Assembly (NCBI GenBank): GCA_930367215.1
Contig: OV884056.1
Coordinates: 44,702,308 to 44,766,307 of the forward strand
Direction of reading: 5' to 3'
From: Pollenia angustigena
Taxonomy: Eukaryota > Arthropoda > Insecta > Diptera > Polleniidae
Length of the DNA: 64,000 nt
Shown here: positions 11,323 to 23,200 of the stretch, in pieces
How the letters are laid out: the number at the start of each line of letters is the position of its first letter
How positions within the stretch are numbered: position 1 is the first letter of the stretch
Notes under the pieces: generated by a model
Told to the model about the DNA's origin: nothing
Seen by the model: only the letters and a program-made list of their open reading frames with translations
The model's database searches: none
Position numbers and translations under genes: made by a program

Positions 11323-12931
11323 CAGTACTTTTCGCTTATAGTCACATTCTTTAGTTGCAACCATAACGTGGACTATATCGCTTATGTGACTATAACGCTA
11401 ATTCATATATATGCCACTATGACGCATATAACCGAAATCGAATATAGTCAAGTTGTGTGAATAAAGGAAATAAAAAATTAAAATAAATTACACCGACATC
11501 AGGCTTATGCTTTTACAACAGAGTTGCATAATGTATAAAAAATAGTTTAAATAATAACAAGATATTTAATAACTGATACCAACGGCAAAAACTATTTTTT
11601 TACGAGTAGAAGGTTGATGACAAAAGTTAAATAATTTAATTTATTCTTTCTTTGGATGGATTTTTGATTCGAAAACTAAAAAGAAATTAGTAAATTTTGC
11701 TAATGTGACTATAACGCCATTAATTTGCTTTACTTTTTCCTTTCACTACTGTTGATAAATGGCATATATGGTAAATGTGCTTATATCGCTAAATGGACTA
11801 TAACGTTAATACTTTATATTAAATTAACTTATAGCGGCAAAATTAGGGTATTCATTCGGTTAACCGTTAATCGGTTAACCGATTAACTGATCGGTTAATT
11901 CCAATTTGGCTATTTTCGATTAACCGATTAACCGATGTAACAAAATTTCTAGTTGTTTGTAGTATTAAACCATATTTTTGGTCAAAGTTATTTTTGGGAA
12001 TACAAAATTTATTATTAAAAAGATTTCTTTATGACGTGCTAAATTCCCAATTTTTAATTTTTGTATTTTTAATTATGGTTTTTTTAAATAGTCTGTGTTC
12101 ATACGGCTCATGATTTAATGACATGATTGCTACTTTATAAGCGAGTGGCACGAGGGGAAAAGAAACGAGTACACATATGCATGTACTGTCAGTTCGCTTT
12201 GCTTTTTCATTCGTTGTTTAATTTTGTTTTTGTTTTCAATATCAAAAATCATACATGCATACGCACGTCGTCAACATGACATGATTCATTTGAACGCCAA
12301 TTCATTTTTAAGGAAGAAAAAGGAAGAATCATGTCAATAAGACATGAGACGTATGAACTCAGACAAACATTATACAATACAAAAATGTAGAATTTTACAA
12401 TGTTATCTGTACCAAAGTGCACCAAAAAAGTTGTGCTTAGAAATATTTTTTTATACATAATATTTCCTTCAAATAATACATTCCTAAAATGCAGTACAAA
12501 AACAGAAATTAAGGAATTCGGAAATGAACTGCTTTGCAGAATGTTCGATGCTGAGCTTTGCCAGAAAGATTTTATATGCTTAGAGAAATCCAGCAGAGGG
12601 AGAGATTATTTTAATGATCTCCCTTAACTATTGAAATTGCTCTTTTAGTTCAAGAATTTTTATGTTATGTTATTGTTATAATAAATAACATTTAATTTTT
12701 ATTTATTGAAATGACTTAATTTCAAAGAAACTTTGTTAATCGGTTAACCGATCAAAAACAAAATTAACCGATTATTAACCGATTAAACCAAAACCTCGAT
12801 TAATTAATCGAGCGATTAACCGATTAAAGCAAAAGCCCGGTTAAATGAATACCATAGGCAAAATAAACAGATAAAATGGACTATATCGCTAATGTGACTA
12901 TAAGCGTAGTGACTATAAACGAAAAGTACTG
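11323..12931. mobile_element. TA-flanked TIR element hosting a hAT insertion
   Basis: The ends are CAGTACTTTTCGCTTATAGT and, inverted, CAGTACTTTTCGTTTATAGT, each next to TA (11321-11322 and 12932-12933). Subterminal words gactataacg, ggactatatcgc and ctaatgtgacta recur on both sides. A 1013 bp hAT-like element sits inside. TA duplication fits Tc1/mariner or pogo-type mobilisation. No transposase is seen. Confidence 0.75.
11844..12856. mobile_element. hAT-like element, GGTTAACCG words, perfect 8-bp TSD
   Basis: The ends are TAGGGTATTCATTCGGTTAA and, inverted, TATGGTATTCATTTAACCGG, flanked by identical ggcaaaat at 11836-11843 and 12857-12864. About ten copies of ggttaaccg or cgattaaccg crowd the two ends. 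Two open frames inside (12249-12458 minus, 12400-12627 plus) have no transposase signature I can recognise. Confidence 0.85.
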
Positions 12932-13556
12932 TAATGTTAATGTTATGCCAGATTAACAAAAATGTATTCCCTTATCTTACATTTAAACAAAGAAACTATT
13001 GTTTTTGTTTTACATGTAAGTTAAGCGAACGCAGTCTTCGTTCCAAATTGGCGAACAGGCCATCATAATTTATCCAAGTTTCGATATTAACACCACTTCT
13101 GAAAATTCTAATTCTTAATGGAGGCTATTAAAGATTCAGCACAGATGTTCGACTGTGTTAAACTTTTGTATTAAAATAGACAAAATCAAAATAAATTATA
13201 TTAAATTCTTTATTTGAATTTTTCATACCAACATTGTCCTCTCATTTCAATTTCGTTTTAAATATTTTATTATTCAGCAAATTAAAAATACCTACGGCTA
13301 ATAATTATTAAAATTATATAGTTGTTTTATGATAATTATGATGTGTATTTATAAATGAGTTTAAGCAAATTTCCGCATATTTATTTGATTAGTTTTTTTT
13401 TTTTTTTGCAAATACGGAAATTGAAAATTTATCTCTTAAAAGCTTAAGACTTATCGCCAAATTATTATATTTGATGAAGAAAATTATTCTTAGAATCTAA
13501 TAAACCACACAAATGTTGTCTTAAAATAAAATAGTTCACAGTTTTTGACCTCTTAA

Positions 13557-13714
13557 GGCCGTTTTACACTATCACACAAGTCTTACGTATTTTGACGAAA
13601 AGCATCTCTGACCTAAAAATTTTTTGAAATTAAAAAAAAAACAGTAATAACTTATCATGACAGTGTTGTAAGTTCCTCAAAATACGTAAGAATTGTGTGA
13701 TAGTGTAAAGTACC
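13557..13714. mobile_element. Small TTAA-type MITE beside the takeout gene 3' end
   Basis: GGCCGTTTTACACTATCACA after TTAA at 13553-13556 is inverted at about 13685-13714, where the matching words are acactatcacacaa and cttacgtattttga. The core words are shared with the larger TTAA element at 30236-32045. It ends about 40 bp from the takeout stop codon, so it may lie in the 3' untranslated region. Confidence 0.65.
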
Positions 13715-13754
13715 ACTCAGTAAAATTAAAATTATCGTCGATTTTTTTTTTCCT

Positions 13755-15634
13755 TCATTCGTACAAGTCTTCGTAGGCGAATTTCTTGAAGATGGGAGTC
13801 AAAATACTTTTCATGACATCAGCAATGGCGAGATGAATGGAGGGTTGTAACTCGGACCAGACGTCTAACCAGTTTTCATTTAAAAATTGATTCATATGAG
13901 CACCCAAAGCCTGATCACCATTAAATAAGTTGGTCAATCGAATTGTCATTCTGTTAGAGGTTAAGAGAGGGAAATTAAGAGTAGATTGACTTAAATCATT
14001 ATTGGATTTTCAAGTGAAAACTTACTTTTTTGGTTCGATCAACACTTTCAGTTTGTCTACCATCAAAAAGCTTTGGCCATTTTTGATATGTACCGAAGGC
14101 TTGAATTTAACAGAGAATTTTGGATTTTCCAAGGTTATATCGGCATCTCCATTACCGCGAATGGGTAGAATTAAAATGCGGCCATCGGCTGTGTATTTGC
14201 CGCGTATTGTTACTTTTGGGAAACTGCCATACATTTCAAATTTTGATTTTGAGGGATCGGCTTCGAAACCACTGAAAAAAAGATTCAAATTGTTAATAAA
14301 ATTTTTCGTAAAATTTTTATTTGATTTTAGTTTTTAAACTTTTTCTAAATCATTCTTATTTTAATTTTCTAACATTTTCTGCTGATGTTCATTTTTATAC
14401 CCTTCAACACAGGTGGATACAGTTTGTTATACCATTTGCTATTTATACAATATTAATCTAAGACTCTAAAAAGTATATATATTCCGGGTTCTAATGAATA
14501 GCGATGTTGATTTAACAACGATGTCTGTCCATCTGTCCTTGTCCTTTGAAATGGGTCTTCCTAACACCCCAGGTCTGATGGGGGCTTGTTAGTTATATAT
14601 TTATGTCACATATAGTTCGAAATTGTTTGCTATTGAATTTCAGCCCAAACGGTACATAAATGGCTAAGATGTGAGTAAAAACCACGACTGCCCCTAATTT
14701 TAACCAAAAATCCCTTGTTTTTTAATTTTATTTTTATGCCTATCTGGAGAATGGCAGGAGCCAAAGTTTCTAAATTAGGTTCAAGCATCTTGGTTATCAA
14801 TTCACAACATCCAAAAAAATGTGGTCGGGAATGGACAAGTGGGCGTGGTATTTCTCATACAAAGACATTATAGATTTCTGTACATCTGGAGAACGGCAAG
14901 AGCCAAAGTTTCCAAATAAGGTACAGGCATCTTGGTTAATAGTAAACAACATCCGACAAAATGTGGGCGGGATTTGACAAGTGGGCGTGGTACAAAGTTG
15001 AGTTATTTATTTCTAAAGAACGTTATTTATGTAACTTTCTGCTATAATCGCACTATGGTGAAGGGTATTAATGACTCGGCATAAAATACTGATTTCAATA
15101 TTTTAAATTACTGGCGAAAACTTAAACTGGAAGACAAAAGTAATCTGCAACGAAATATTCATCTTGTTGTCAAACTCAAATCTTTTTTCAACCCCACATT
15201 CTATTTATACTTCAAAATTAAAAAAAAATTTGGAATCCAGGAATAAACTGTGATATTTTTTTTTATTCTCCTTTTTGACTTCAACAAAATACAAACCGCC
15301 TTTAATCTCTTTTATATTCACCCAAAGAAAATTATATAGCACGAATTTAATGTGTATGTATTGTATAGGTATGTGTATGTTGTCTTAAATACTTACACAG
15401 CACGATCGAAGTTCACACCAGACAAGCCCACAACATCAACATCGCGGAAATTTAATTTTAAACTTAACGAACCACCACGACCATCTGATATATCGAATTG
15501 TTTTAAATGGAATGGCTCAACAATTGGGAATGCAGCATCCGAATAACCTTTGCGTGCATGTTGACGTATTAAATTTATTGAGGTACGTATCACACAATCA
15601 GTATCGCCTGGATGGCAACGTGGTATATCGGCGG
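13755..15634 (-). CDS. Takeout/JHBP-family secreted protein, exons 2-4
   Basis: Three exons join in frame: 15634..15397, 14271..14026 and 13950..13755 (TGA at 13757..13755). Acceptors are TTTTAG, TTTTTTTCAG and CTAACAG; donors GTAAGT and GTAAG. The introns (1125 bp and 75 bp) are both phase 2. With exon 1 at 33075-33165 the protein is 256 residues, the usual size for the insect juvenile-hormone-binding/takeout family, which are secreted carriers of small hydrophobic ligands in haemolymph and sensory tissue. Seen: the N-terminal pair C37-x6-C44 (PRCHPGDTDC) expected to form the conserved disulfide, a middle GRILILPIRGNGDADI strand region, and the C-terminal NLFNGDQALG block followed by FLNENW. 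Every splice joint keeps the frame and no residue block is missing, so the gene looks functional. The exact orthologue among many paralogues, and the ligand, are unknown. Confidence 0.93.
14396..15084 (+). repeat. ATACCCTTC-type interspersed repeat in takeout intron
   Basis: It starts ttatacccttcaacac and closes tggtgaagggtatt followed by aatgactcggc. It carries the usual tattccgggt, tgtctgtccatctgtcc and gtcacatatagttcg words. Internally a unit of about 120 bp repeats twice (ctggagaacggca-agagccaaagtttc to gtgggcgtggta). Other copies start at 27475, 33815, 42470 and 53340. Confidence 0.7.
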
Positions 15635-16763
15635 CTAAAATGAAAGAGTTAAGGAATGTGTTTGTTTTTTTTTTTTAATATGTATAAAGCAAAAAGTTAA
15701 CAACGCATTTAAACAAAAAACTAGAGCGGCAGATTTAGGGTATAAGAAAATGTTAAAAGATTTTGAAAAAAGTTTACATTTTTATAAGAAGAGTTTAATT
15801 TTCTTAAGTTTAAAAAATGATGAGGGGAATTTGTTATATGGAATGAAAAATTAACAAATAAACATGCTCCAAAAAGAACAAGAAGGCCATATTTAAAGCA
15901 GTAGCTTATGCCCTGAATACAAAATTGTTCAATAAAAGCATTAATTGGGCTACTTCGTCTCCCTTTTTTTCGTAGACATATTTATTTATATGCCAAAGTT
16001 TATGTTTCTAGATTAAAAAACGACCAGTTGTAAAATAAAAAAGTACCAAACAGATATTCTCATCCGCTCAGGACATTGCATGTTTAATTTTTTGTTTATA
16101 TGTGCAATATTAACGAGAACAGCAAAAAGTACCAGGTTAAGAAGTAAAATGTACCAAAAATATCCCTTTTACAGAGTCTCATTCACTGAGAACCTTGCGT
16201 GTTTAATTTTATGTTTATAGGTCTAATACAATTAGAAATTCGAAAAGTACCAGTTAAAGACCAAAAAAGTACCAAAAGCCCTCTTACAGATTCTTTTTCA
16301 CTAAGGACCTTCCACGTTTCATTCACTCAGGACCTTGCACCTTTAATTTTATGTTTCTAGGTCCAACACTAACGAAAATTCAAAAAATACCAGTTAAAGA
16401 ACAAAAAAGTATCAAAAAATTCGGCTGTAGGAAAAATCGCCCAACGAAAAATGGCCGAAAAAAATAAATGAAAAATCGCCCAAAAAAATTCCATGTAAAA
16501 TTGGGCCTGAATTCATATGAAAAGTGACCCAAAATTTTTGGGCTATTTTTCGTTTTTATTGGGTGATTTTTCGTTTTTTAAATTTGGTGATTTTTCATTA
16601 TGAATAATCACCCAAAAATATTATATGAAAAATAGTAAATTTTTTCGGGCAATTTTAAAATTTCGTCAAAATCTTACATACTTTTTGGTCTAAATCATTC
16701 ATTATTACTATACGTCGAATTCCTAAATGTTATTTATAAAAATAACGGGACATATTGCAAAAA

Positions 16764-17659
16764 GGTGGCATGTCATAACGTCCAGCATAGCTTACCAACT
16801 CGAAAGCATAGCAAGGGTGCAAGGATTTTCTCCTCTTTGATAAAACAAGTACCGGCTTCGCTAACTAAAGCTTCTCTGCACAGCCGGCCTTCGGCCGGTG
16901 GCAAGGATTTTCTCCTCTATGGTATAACAAAAACCGGCTTTGCTAACTAAAGCTTCTCTGCATAGCTGGCATTCGGCCGGGCGCAAGGATTTTCTCCTCT
17001 ATGGTATAACAAATACTAGCTTCGCTAACTAAAGCTTATCTGCGAAGTCGGCCTTCGTTCGGAAACAAGGCAGATTTTGGAAGCTTTACTAAGCGAAACC
17101 GGTACTTGTTATACCATAATGGAAAAAATCCTTGCGCCGCCCAAAGGCCGTCTGCGCAGAGAAGCTTTAGTTAGCGAAGCCGGTCTGTGTTATATCATAG
17201 AGGAGAAAATCCTTGCGTCCGGCCGAAGGCCGACTATGCAGAGAAGCTTTAGTTAGCGAAGGCGGTTTTTGTTATACCATAGGGGCGAAAATCCTTGCGC
17301 CCAAAAGTGTTTTCGTAATATGTTTAATATATGCACCCAGAGAAAAAACAACAAAACCTTTTTTAAAAAAATGTTGACCATATTATGTTTAATTTAACCA
17401 AATCATTGTCACCGACAACCACATTATGGTAAAATAAGTTTCTTTAAAAATAGTTTTGTTGGTTGTGACCATAGTAAAACATGTTCTTCTCTGCGTGTAT
17501 GTAGATCTTTTTTGTATTTAACGTCTTTAGTAATTATGGACCTTATGACATTTTTAAAAATGACATAATGTCAATTTGCAAAGTGCCTTAATGCCCACGG
17601 ACGTTATGACGTTATCAAAAGTGTCACACTACGACACTGGACGTTATGACATGCCACCT
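16764..17659. mobile_element. Nested hAT-like element with GC-rich palindromic core
   Basis: GGTGGCATGTCATAACGTCC is inverted at the right end (ggacgttatgacatgccacc), flanked by identical tgcaaaaa at 16756-16763 and 17660-17667. Subterminal words gacgttatgac and gtcataacg repeat. The middle is the core array described next. Confidence 0.85.
16800..17300. repeat. Core array: about 85 bp units, forward then inverted
   Basis: The unit is caaggattttctcctctatg, then gtataacaaaaaccggcttc, then gctaactaaagcttctctgc, then ggccttcggccgg. Roughly three units run forward (16820-17070) and about two and a half run inverted (17075-17300), so the whole can fold on itself. Degenerate versions of the same unit occur at about 25785-26040, 34430-34535 and 55390-55480 in elements with different ends. 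Confidence 0.8.
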
Positions 17660-18514
17660 TGCAAAAAGCTATATTCTGTTTTGAGTAACTGATTATAACT
17701 ATGCAGTGATTAATTAATATTTAACTTAAATAGTGCACAAAGTTTAGCGAAGGGCTCAAATAAGTATTACCGTCTATACTGCCGCGCAGCTGTTGAAGAT
17801 ACAATGCAATATTTTACATAAAACTTACATTTGTATGTTACTAAATTTATATGAATAATAAACACTGTTTTGCAGATAATTTTTAATTTTTTTTTTTTTT
17901 TTTGGGAAAAAATTCGTTTTTTTTTTGGGTCATTTTTCATTTTTATTTTGGGCTCTTTTTCGTTTCTTTTGAGTAGAATTTCATATATAACTTTTTGGGT
18001 AATTTTTCATGTTCTTTTGGGCGATTTTTCATTTTTTTTTTTGCCATTTTTCTTTGGGCGATTTTTCCTACAGCCAAAAATTCACTTACAGGTTCTTATC
18101 CACTCAGGACATTGTATGTTGAATTTTATGTTTATACATAGGTAAAATATAGACATACTATAATTTGTGAAAGTACCAGTTGTAAAACAAAAAGCTAAAG
18201 AACGGTATTTAATTTCCCCTATTTCCCCTTTTTGGTCATTTTTTCTCCCCATTAAAGTATCAAGAATTTCAACATTGTAGTGGGAGCCCATAAATTAATA
18301 TGTATATGAATAGAGAAAAAGGTTTTGCAAAAAAAAAAAAAATACCAGAAATAGTTAAGACTTTTGCCCCTTAAACGTTTGAAAAAGGACCGAATTCGTA
18401 TTTGTACTTTTTAGATTAGTTTCGGATGTGATATAAACTTTAATTCTATGTTTATTGGTTTAAAAGATATATGGGGTAACAAAAAAGTTTCAAAATACAG
18501 GTTTCAGCCCCTAA

Positions 18515-19012
18515 AGCCTGGTACTCTGTTCAACATTTCACGTGAAATGCTGTCAAAATGCATATGAAAAAAACTTGTGCGGAATATATATGAAATAATG
18601 TTGATAGAGTTGTACTCTGTTTATTTTGTGAAAAAGTTCCGAAATGTTTCTAGCAACATTTTTTTTACAACTGCGAAATAATGTAAGCTGCCTTTATTTC
18701 ACGTGGAATTTTAAGCAAAAGCAAAAAAGTATGAACTAAATATTAAAAAAGAAATAAAAAATTAAAATAACACAACCGGTAACAGTTTTTTATCCTTATT
18801 TATTTTTTTTTTTTATTAAAAAAAAATAATTTTAGTAAAATACATGTGGCGTTTGTTTACATACACGAAACAATGTAGCATACTTTCAAGGAATAAAAAC
18901 GTCAAATTGTACAAACTCGCAAGATTGGTAACATTGATAAATGCCAAAATTTTCGTGTGGAATAATCAATGTTGCTCAACATTTTTCACAAATTTGAACA
19001 GAGTACTAGGCT
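18515..19012. mobile_element. TAA-flanked MITE, AGCCTGGTACTCTGTTC ends
   Basis: AGCCTGGTACTCTGTTCAA (left) is inverted at the right as ttgaacagagtactaggct, with TAA at 18512-18514 and 19013-19015. The corresponding stretch at about 44140-44155 (tttactccctaaaaggg) lacks the insertion. It is non-coding. A three-base TAA duplication suggests a PIF/Harbinger-type origin, though a TTAA-type series with similar ends is also present. Confidence 0.7.
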
Positions 19013-19423
19013 TAACTCCCTAAAAAGAGGCGAATTTAAAAAAAGTACGAGACACCTGTCCGCTAATTTTTCTAAAGAGCAACAATAAGCATTGCACTTT
19101 TTGTATCTCTTTTAGTTCTGGAGATTAAAGGTTACCGATGTTATCCCTTTTACCCCCTTAACATTCAAATTTTCAAAAATCCCCTCTTAGTGGATCGCTT
19201 TTGGGAGAGACTAACCTCCTGTCCAAAAACCTCAAGTTTTTAGCTTCAGGCGTTTAGTCTGTGCGATGATGTATCAGTCATTACCGTTACAATTTTATAT
19301 ACATATCGTTAGCTGAAATGCAAAAAGGCGTGTAACTTACAAAAAAATTCAAATTATTAGGAATGCCATTGAACTACATGTCTTGACAAAATATTACACT
19401 TTGTTGCTTTGCAGTGAAACAAT

Positions 19424-19646
19424 CAGCCCAATCACGAATATTCCCAAGGAGTTTTGTTTTCACGGAAAATAATTTTCTCAAGAAAAAAATCCTCCAAATA
19501 AAAAAGTGGCATCACCGAAGTCGTTTGGTTATTGTTTTTATTTTTTGTGGCTGTGAAACAATTAAAAGTTATTTAATTAAATAAAAATTTTAAATATCAC
19601 AGCCATGAAAGGTCTTCCCGCGTAATTGTTATATGTGATTGGGCTG
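19424..19646. mobile_element. MITE, CAGCCCAATCACG ends
   Basis: CAGCCCAATCACGAATATTC is inverted as atatgtgattgggctg, bounding 223 bp. aat flanks both sides. The interior is AT-rich and non-coding. Confidence 0.6.
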
Positions 19647-20238
19647 AATGACGCGCACTCCAAAACGGAACTGTGCAAACTTTAACAAAGTATGGCATTG
19701 CCTAAAGTCATTTGTTTAGCACCTTATGTATATGCAGACAAGCGCAGCTAGCGTTTAATATGACAATAACAATAGTTTTTCAGTGTTGTAAAGAAAAAAT
19801 TGGTTGATTTAAACACTGCCTTCACAATGTATGCAGACGTTTTAAAAGGCACCATATTTAAAAGACAAACAAAATTTTAAAACTTTAGGCCAAAATGAAA
19901 GTCAATAAATTATTTTCGGTTACCCAATATTTAAACTTTAGAATTTGTTTGTAACTCATATTTAAATAGAACAATTCAGTTTTTTATTTTTTTAACATTT
20001 AAACATATTTTTAAGCACAAATATTTGCTTAATAATTTAACAACATTTTTCTTTGTTTTGTTTTCAAAATAGAAATTGCGAACATTTCTTTGTTCGATTG
20101 AACTGCGATTTTGAAAAATGACAATAAAAGACTCGCTAAAAAAATTTGTTAACAAGATTGATGTCATTTAAAAAAATAAAAACAAAAAATGTAATATAAA
20201 CGGTGTTTTTATAGAGTGACACAACTTTAAATCATATA
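19647..20238. other. No recognisable feature
   Basis: AT-rich sequence between two transposons. The short minus frame at 19976-20167 has no recognisable domain. Confidence 0.4.
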
Positions 20239-20241
20239 TTA

Positions 20242-23200
20242 CACAGTACAACATTTTTCAGTTAATTGATTGCCAACTCAATTCTGTGAACTGTATGTGA
20301 AATTAGACCCAAAAAGAAGAATTTCTGCATCATTCGTTTTGTCTTCTTACCTGCGATTTGAAGTTAGTATCGATTTGAAGTTAGTACTATCGTATAGGGG
20401 AATTTATCACGTTTTAGGCCCTGTTGTTTGACATAGCTCGACAACCACTAGCCCAATTTAGTTGAAATAAATTTTAAAAAATTAAGAATTACAATTCCCT
20501 TAATCTGTTCATATATTGTTTTCCTATACAAGTAACACTTTCGAAGTTAAAAATGAATGTATGAAGGGAAAAAATTATTTTTTGCCTAAAAATTTAAATT
20601 TTTTTTTTTAAAAATACATAAAAAATCCAAAATGGAAAAAAGTTTCAAGTCTAGTTATTTTTTCGCAAAGTCACATAACCTATGAGCAAAATGAGACAAA
20701 GATCATAAAAATCGATGCACGCGTTTCGCTTTTATTCGCAATTGAGTAAAGGTATGAATTTCAAAAATCAGTTATAGCCACCACCCTTAAAATAAAAATA
20801 TAAATTAAAAAATTATCATGCAAAAAAAAACTTTATTTATAAAAACTTAATGAAAATAAAATACTATGCAATTAATACGCAATTATAATATGCATAAAAA
20901 CAAAATTTAGAACATTTTTTCAATTATTGGCAATATCCATCCTTGTAGAAGTTGACGCTTGTGGTTCTGATGATCTTGTTTTCTTCGTAGGTTGTTCATA
21001 TTCATGGTCTGAGTCTGTATCGTCATCCGAGATACACATACTATTCAAGGGCGTGTTTCTTTCACTGTGTCCACCAATTTCAATGTCTTCATCTTCGGTG
21101 CTTTCTTCAAACTGCATAATTGTGGAACTCCACCAACAAACCTCCGCAAGCAATGCATCCAATTTTTTGCTTTTGAACCGCTTTTCAAATGGCATGGTCA
21201 CCTGGTGGAACCTCTCTCCTTGTTCGTCTGATTCCTGAGGTGATTGTGCCAAAAAAGTATCGAGGTGGTGGTGCAAGAAATGCAATTTTAGCGTCATGGA
21301 TGCACCGATTTTTTCGAAATAAAACAGCAACCTGTCCACTCGTTGCTGTATCTCTTCTCGCTGGACACGGTTCTTTCCTAGAACGCCTTCTATTACTTCT
21401 TTCAATGCGTTCCATGCATGTTGGTGGTCGTGATGCTCTGAAAGCAAATGTGTGAAAGAATCACTTTTGATCAATTTCCGAATATCAGGTCCATTGAGAA
21501 TACCTGTTTTAAATACATAAGAAAAACGAAAAAATTATTGGTAATGCGAATGTATAGAAATTAACAAATTTAGATATGACAATATTGAAATACGGAGTAC
21601 GATACGTACCGTTTTTAATTTTCTCACTGAGTTTCGGAAAGATGGATTTCAAACAGTCAAAGGCGCCGTTAACTTTTTTGACCACCACTTCAACGAATTT
21701 CCCAGCTATTCCCAGTTTCATGTGGAGCGGTGGCAACAAAATATCATCCAGGTCCTTTATCATAGGTTCATTGCGTAATTTTAATTGTTTGTTGAGCTCG
21801 GGAGTTCTTCCTTTCCAATCTTTACATTGATATTGATTTCCTTTGTATCGTGAATCCCAATTACAAAGGAAGCAGAAGTATTTTGGATATCCGCCCTTTT
21901 CTATAATCCCTTGTAGTATGTTGACCACCTTCAGATCGCAACAAATGTTCCATTTGTGTTCATCGTATTTGATTTTCTTCAAAATTTCGCCCAATGCTTC
22001 ATACGTTTCCTTCATAGTTGTGCTGAATCCCAATGGAATGCATGGTTTTTTATTTTTTTTGTGCAGCAGCACAGCCTTCAAACTAGTAACTGAACCATCG
22101 ATGAATAAACGCCAGTCGCCAGCGATATAATCCATTCCCAATTTTTTCACTAAACCTGGGATATCATGGCAGTACGTGAACGTATTTGCTTCGTCAACGG
22201 AATAAAATTTCTGAAAATCAGCTTGGCGTTGTTGGTATGATGTTGCGCTGACATTTTGCTGTGTGAGTTTTCTTCTCTTCAAAAATGATGTCAGCCATTC
22301 GGAGTCGTGTTGTGATAGTCCCAGCTTGGCCACAATGTAATCCATTTCGATTTGTGGTAGCGGTTGTGGTGCACTATTTTCAATATCGGGTATCCAATCA
22401 GCATCATCCAAATCGGTCGGATTGGTGAAAACGGTTTCGGCTAGCAGGGACACAGTATCCGCACTCGGAGGTTTAGGTGCATCGGTATCAGCAGGGCGTT
22501 GCACTGGTGGCAGTAAATGCAGCAGTGTATACTTTTGTTTTCAATTGTTGTCTGTTTAATCCAGGACGAAAATTTATGCATGCATAGCACCTGGATTCAT
22601 CATGTCCAGTTGTGTCTTCCACCCAAATTACTGGCTTCATAAAAGATAACTTTCTACTTTTTCCGTGAATCCATTTTAGAAGGGTAGTATAACAACTGTT
22701 GCACACTGTGTTCGGCGTAAAATTTGCACCACTTAAATCTATTTCATCGAAATAATTACAATACGCGGTTTTGAATTGCTCAGTAAACAAATTTTTTCGA
22801 TCTTTTTTCTGTATTTTTCGGACGATATGACCACAAACGTAACAATATTCATCCAAATATGGGCACTTGTTGTTTTCCATATTGATATATTTTATGTTTT
22901 GTTGTTATTCACTTTTAAAAAACTGGAGAAAAATCACTTTTACTGTTCGCGTTCGTCGGCACTGGCTGAATGCCAAAAATCGATCAATGCACACCTATAA
23001 ATACTACGTATTTTTGAATATTTTACTGCCAGGTACTTATAAATGGGCGCATATTTTAAGGGCGGCTGGCTATATACCTGATTCAGCACTTGTACGTTTC
23101 AAACTGTGCAAAACTTTCCAAATAATGACCACCCTTAAATGTGGGTGCAATTTCTGTAAAAAAAATCATATAGGTAGCCACCGGAAAAACCCAAATAATA

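Larger units (their letters stand above)
16423..18075. mobile_element. hAT-like element, GGGCGATTTTTC words, perfect 8-bp TSD
   Basis: The ends are GGCTGTAGGAAAAATCGCCC at both sides in inverted order, flanked by identical aaaaattc at 16415-16422 and 18076-18083. Words such as gggcgatttttcgtttt and gaaaaatcgccc fill 150-250 bp at each end. The centre is occupied by a second element at 16764-17659. Confidence 0.88.
15950..19260. repeat. Large interspersed repeat with AAAGTACCA words, twice invaded
   Basis: Segments reading aaaaagtaccagttaaag, tcattcactcaggaccttg and tatgtttctaggtcc recur several times, and blocks match 43740-44220 inside another element. Two insertions interrupt it: a hAT-like element at 16423-18075 and a TAA-flanked MITE at 18515-19012. 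Termini were not found. It lies in the takeout first intron. Confidence 0.55.
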
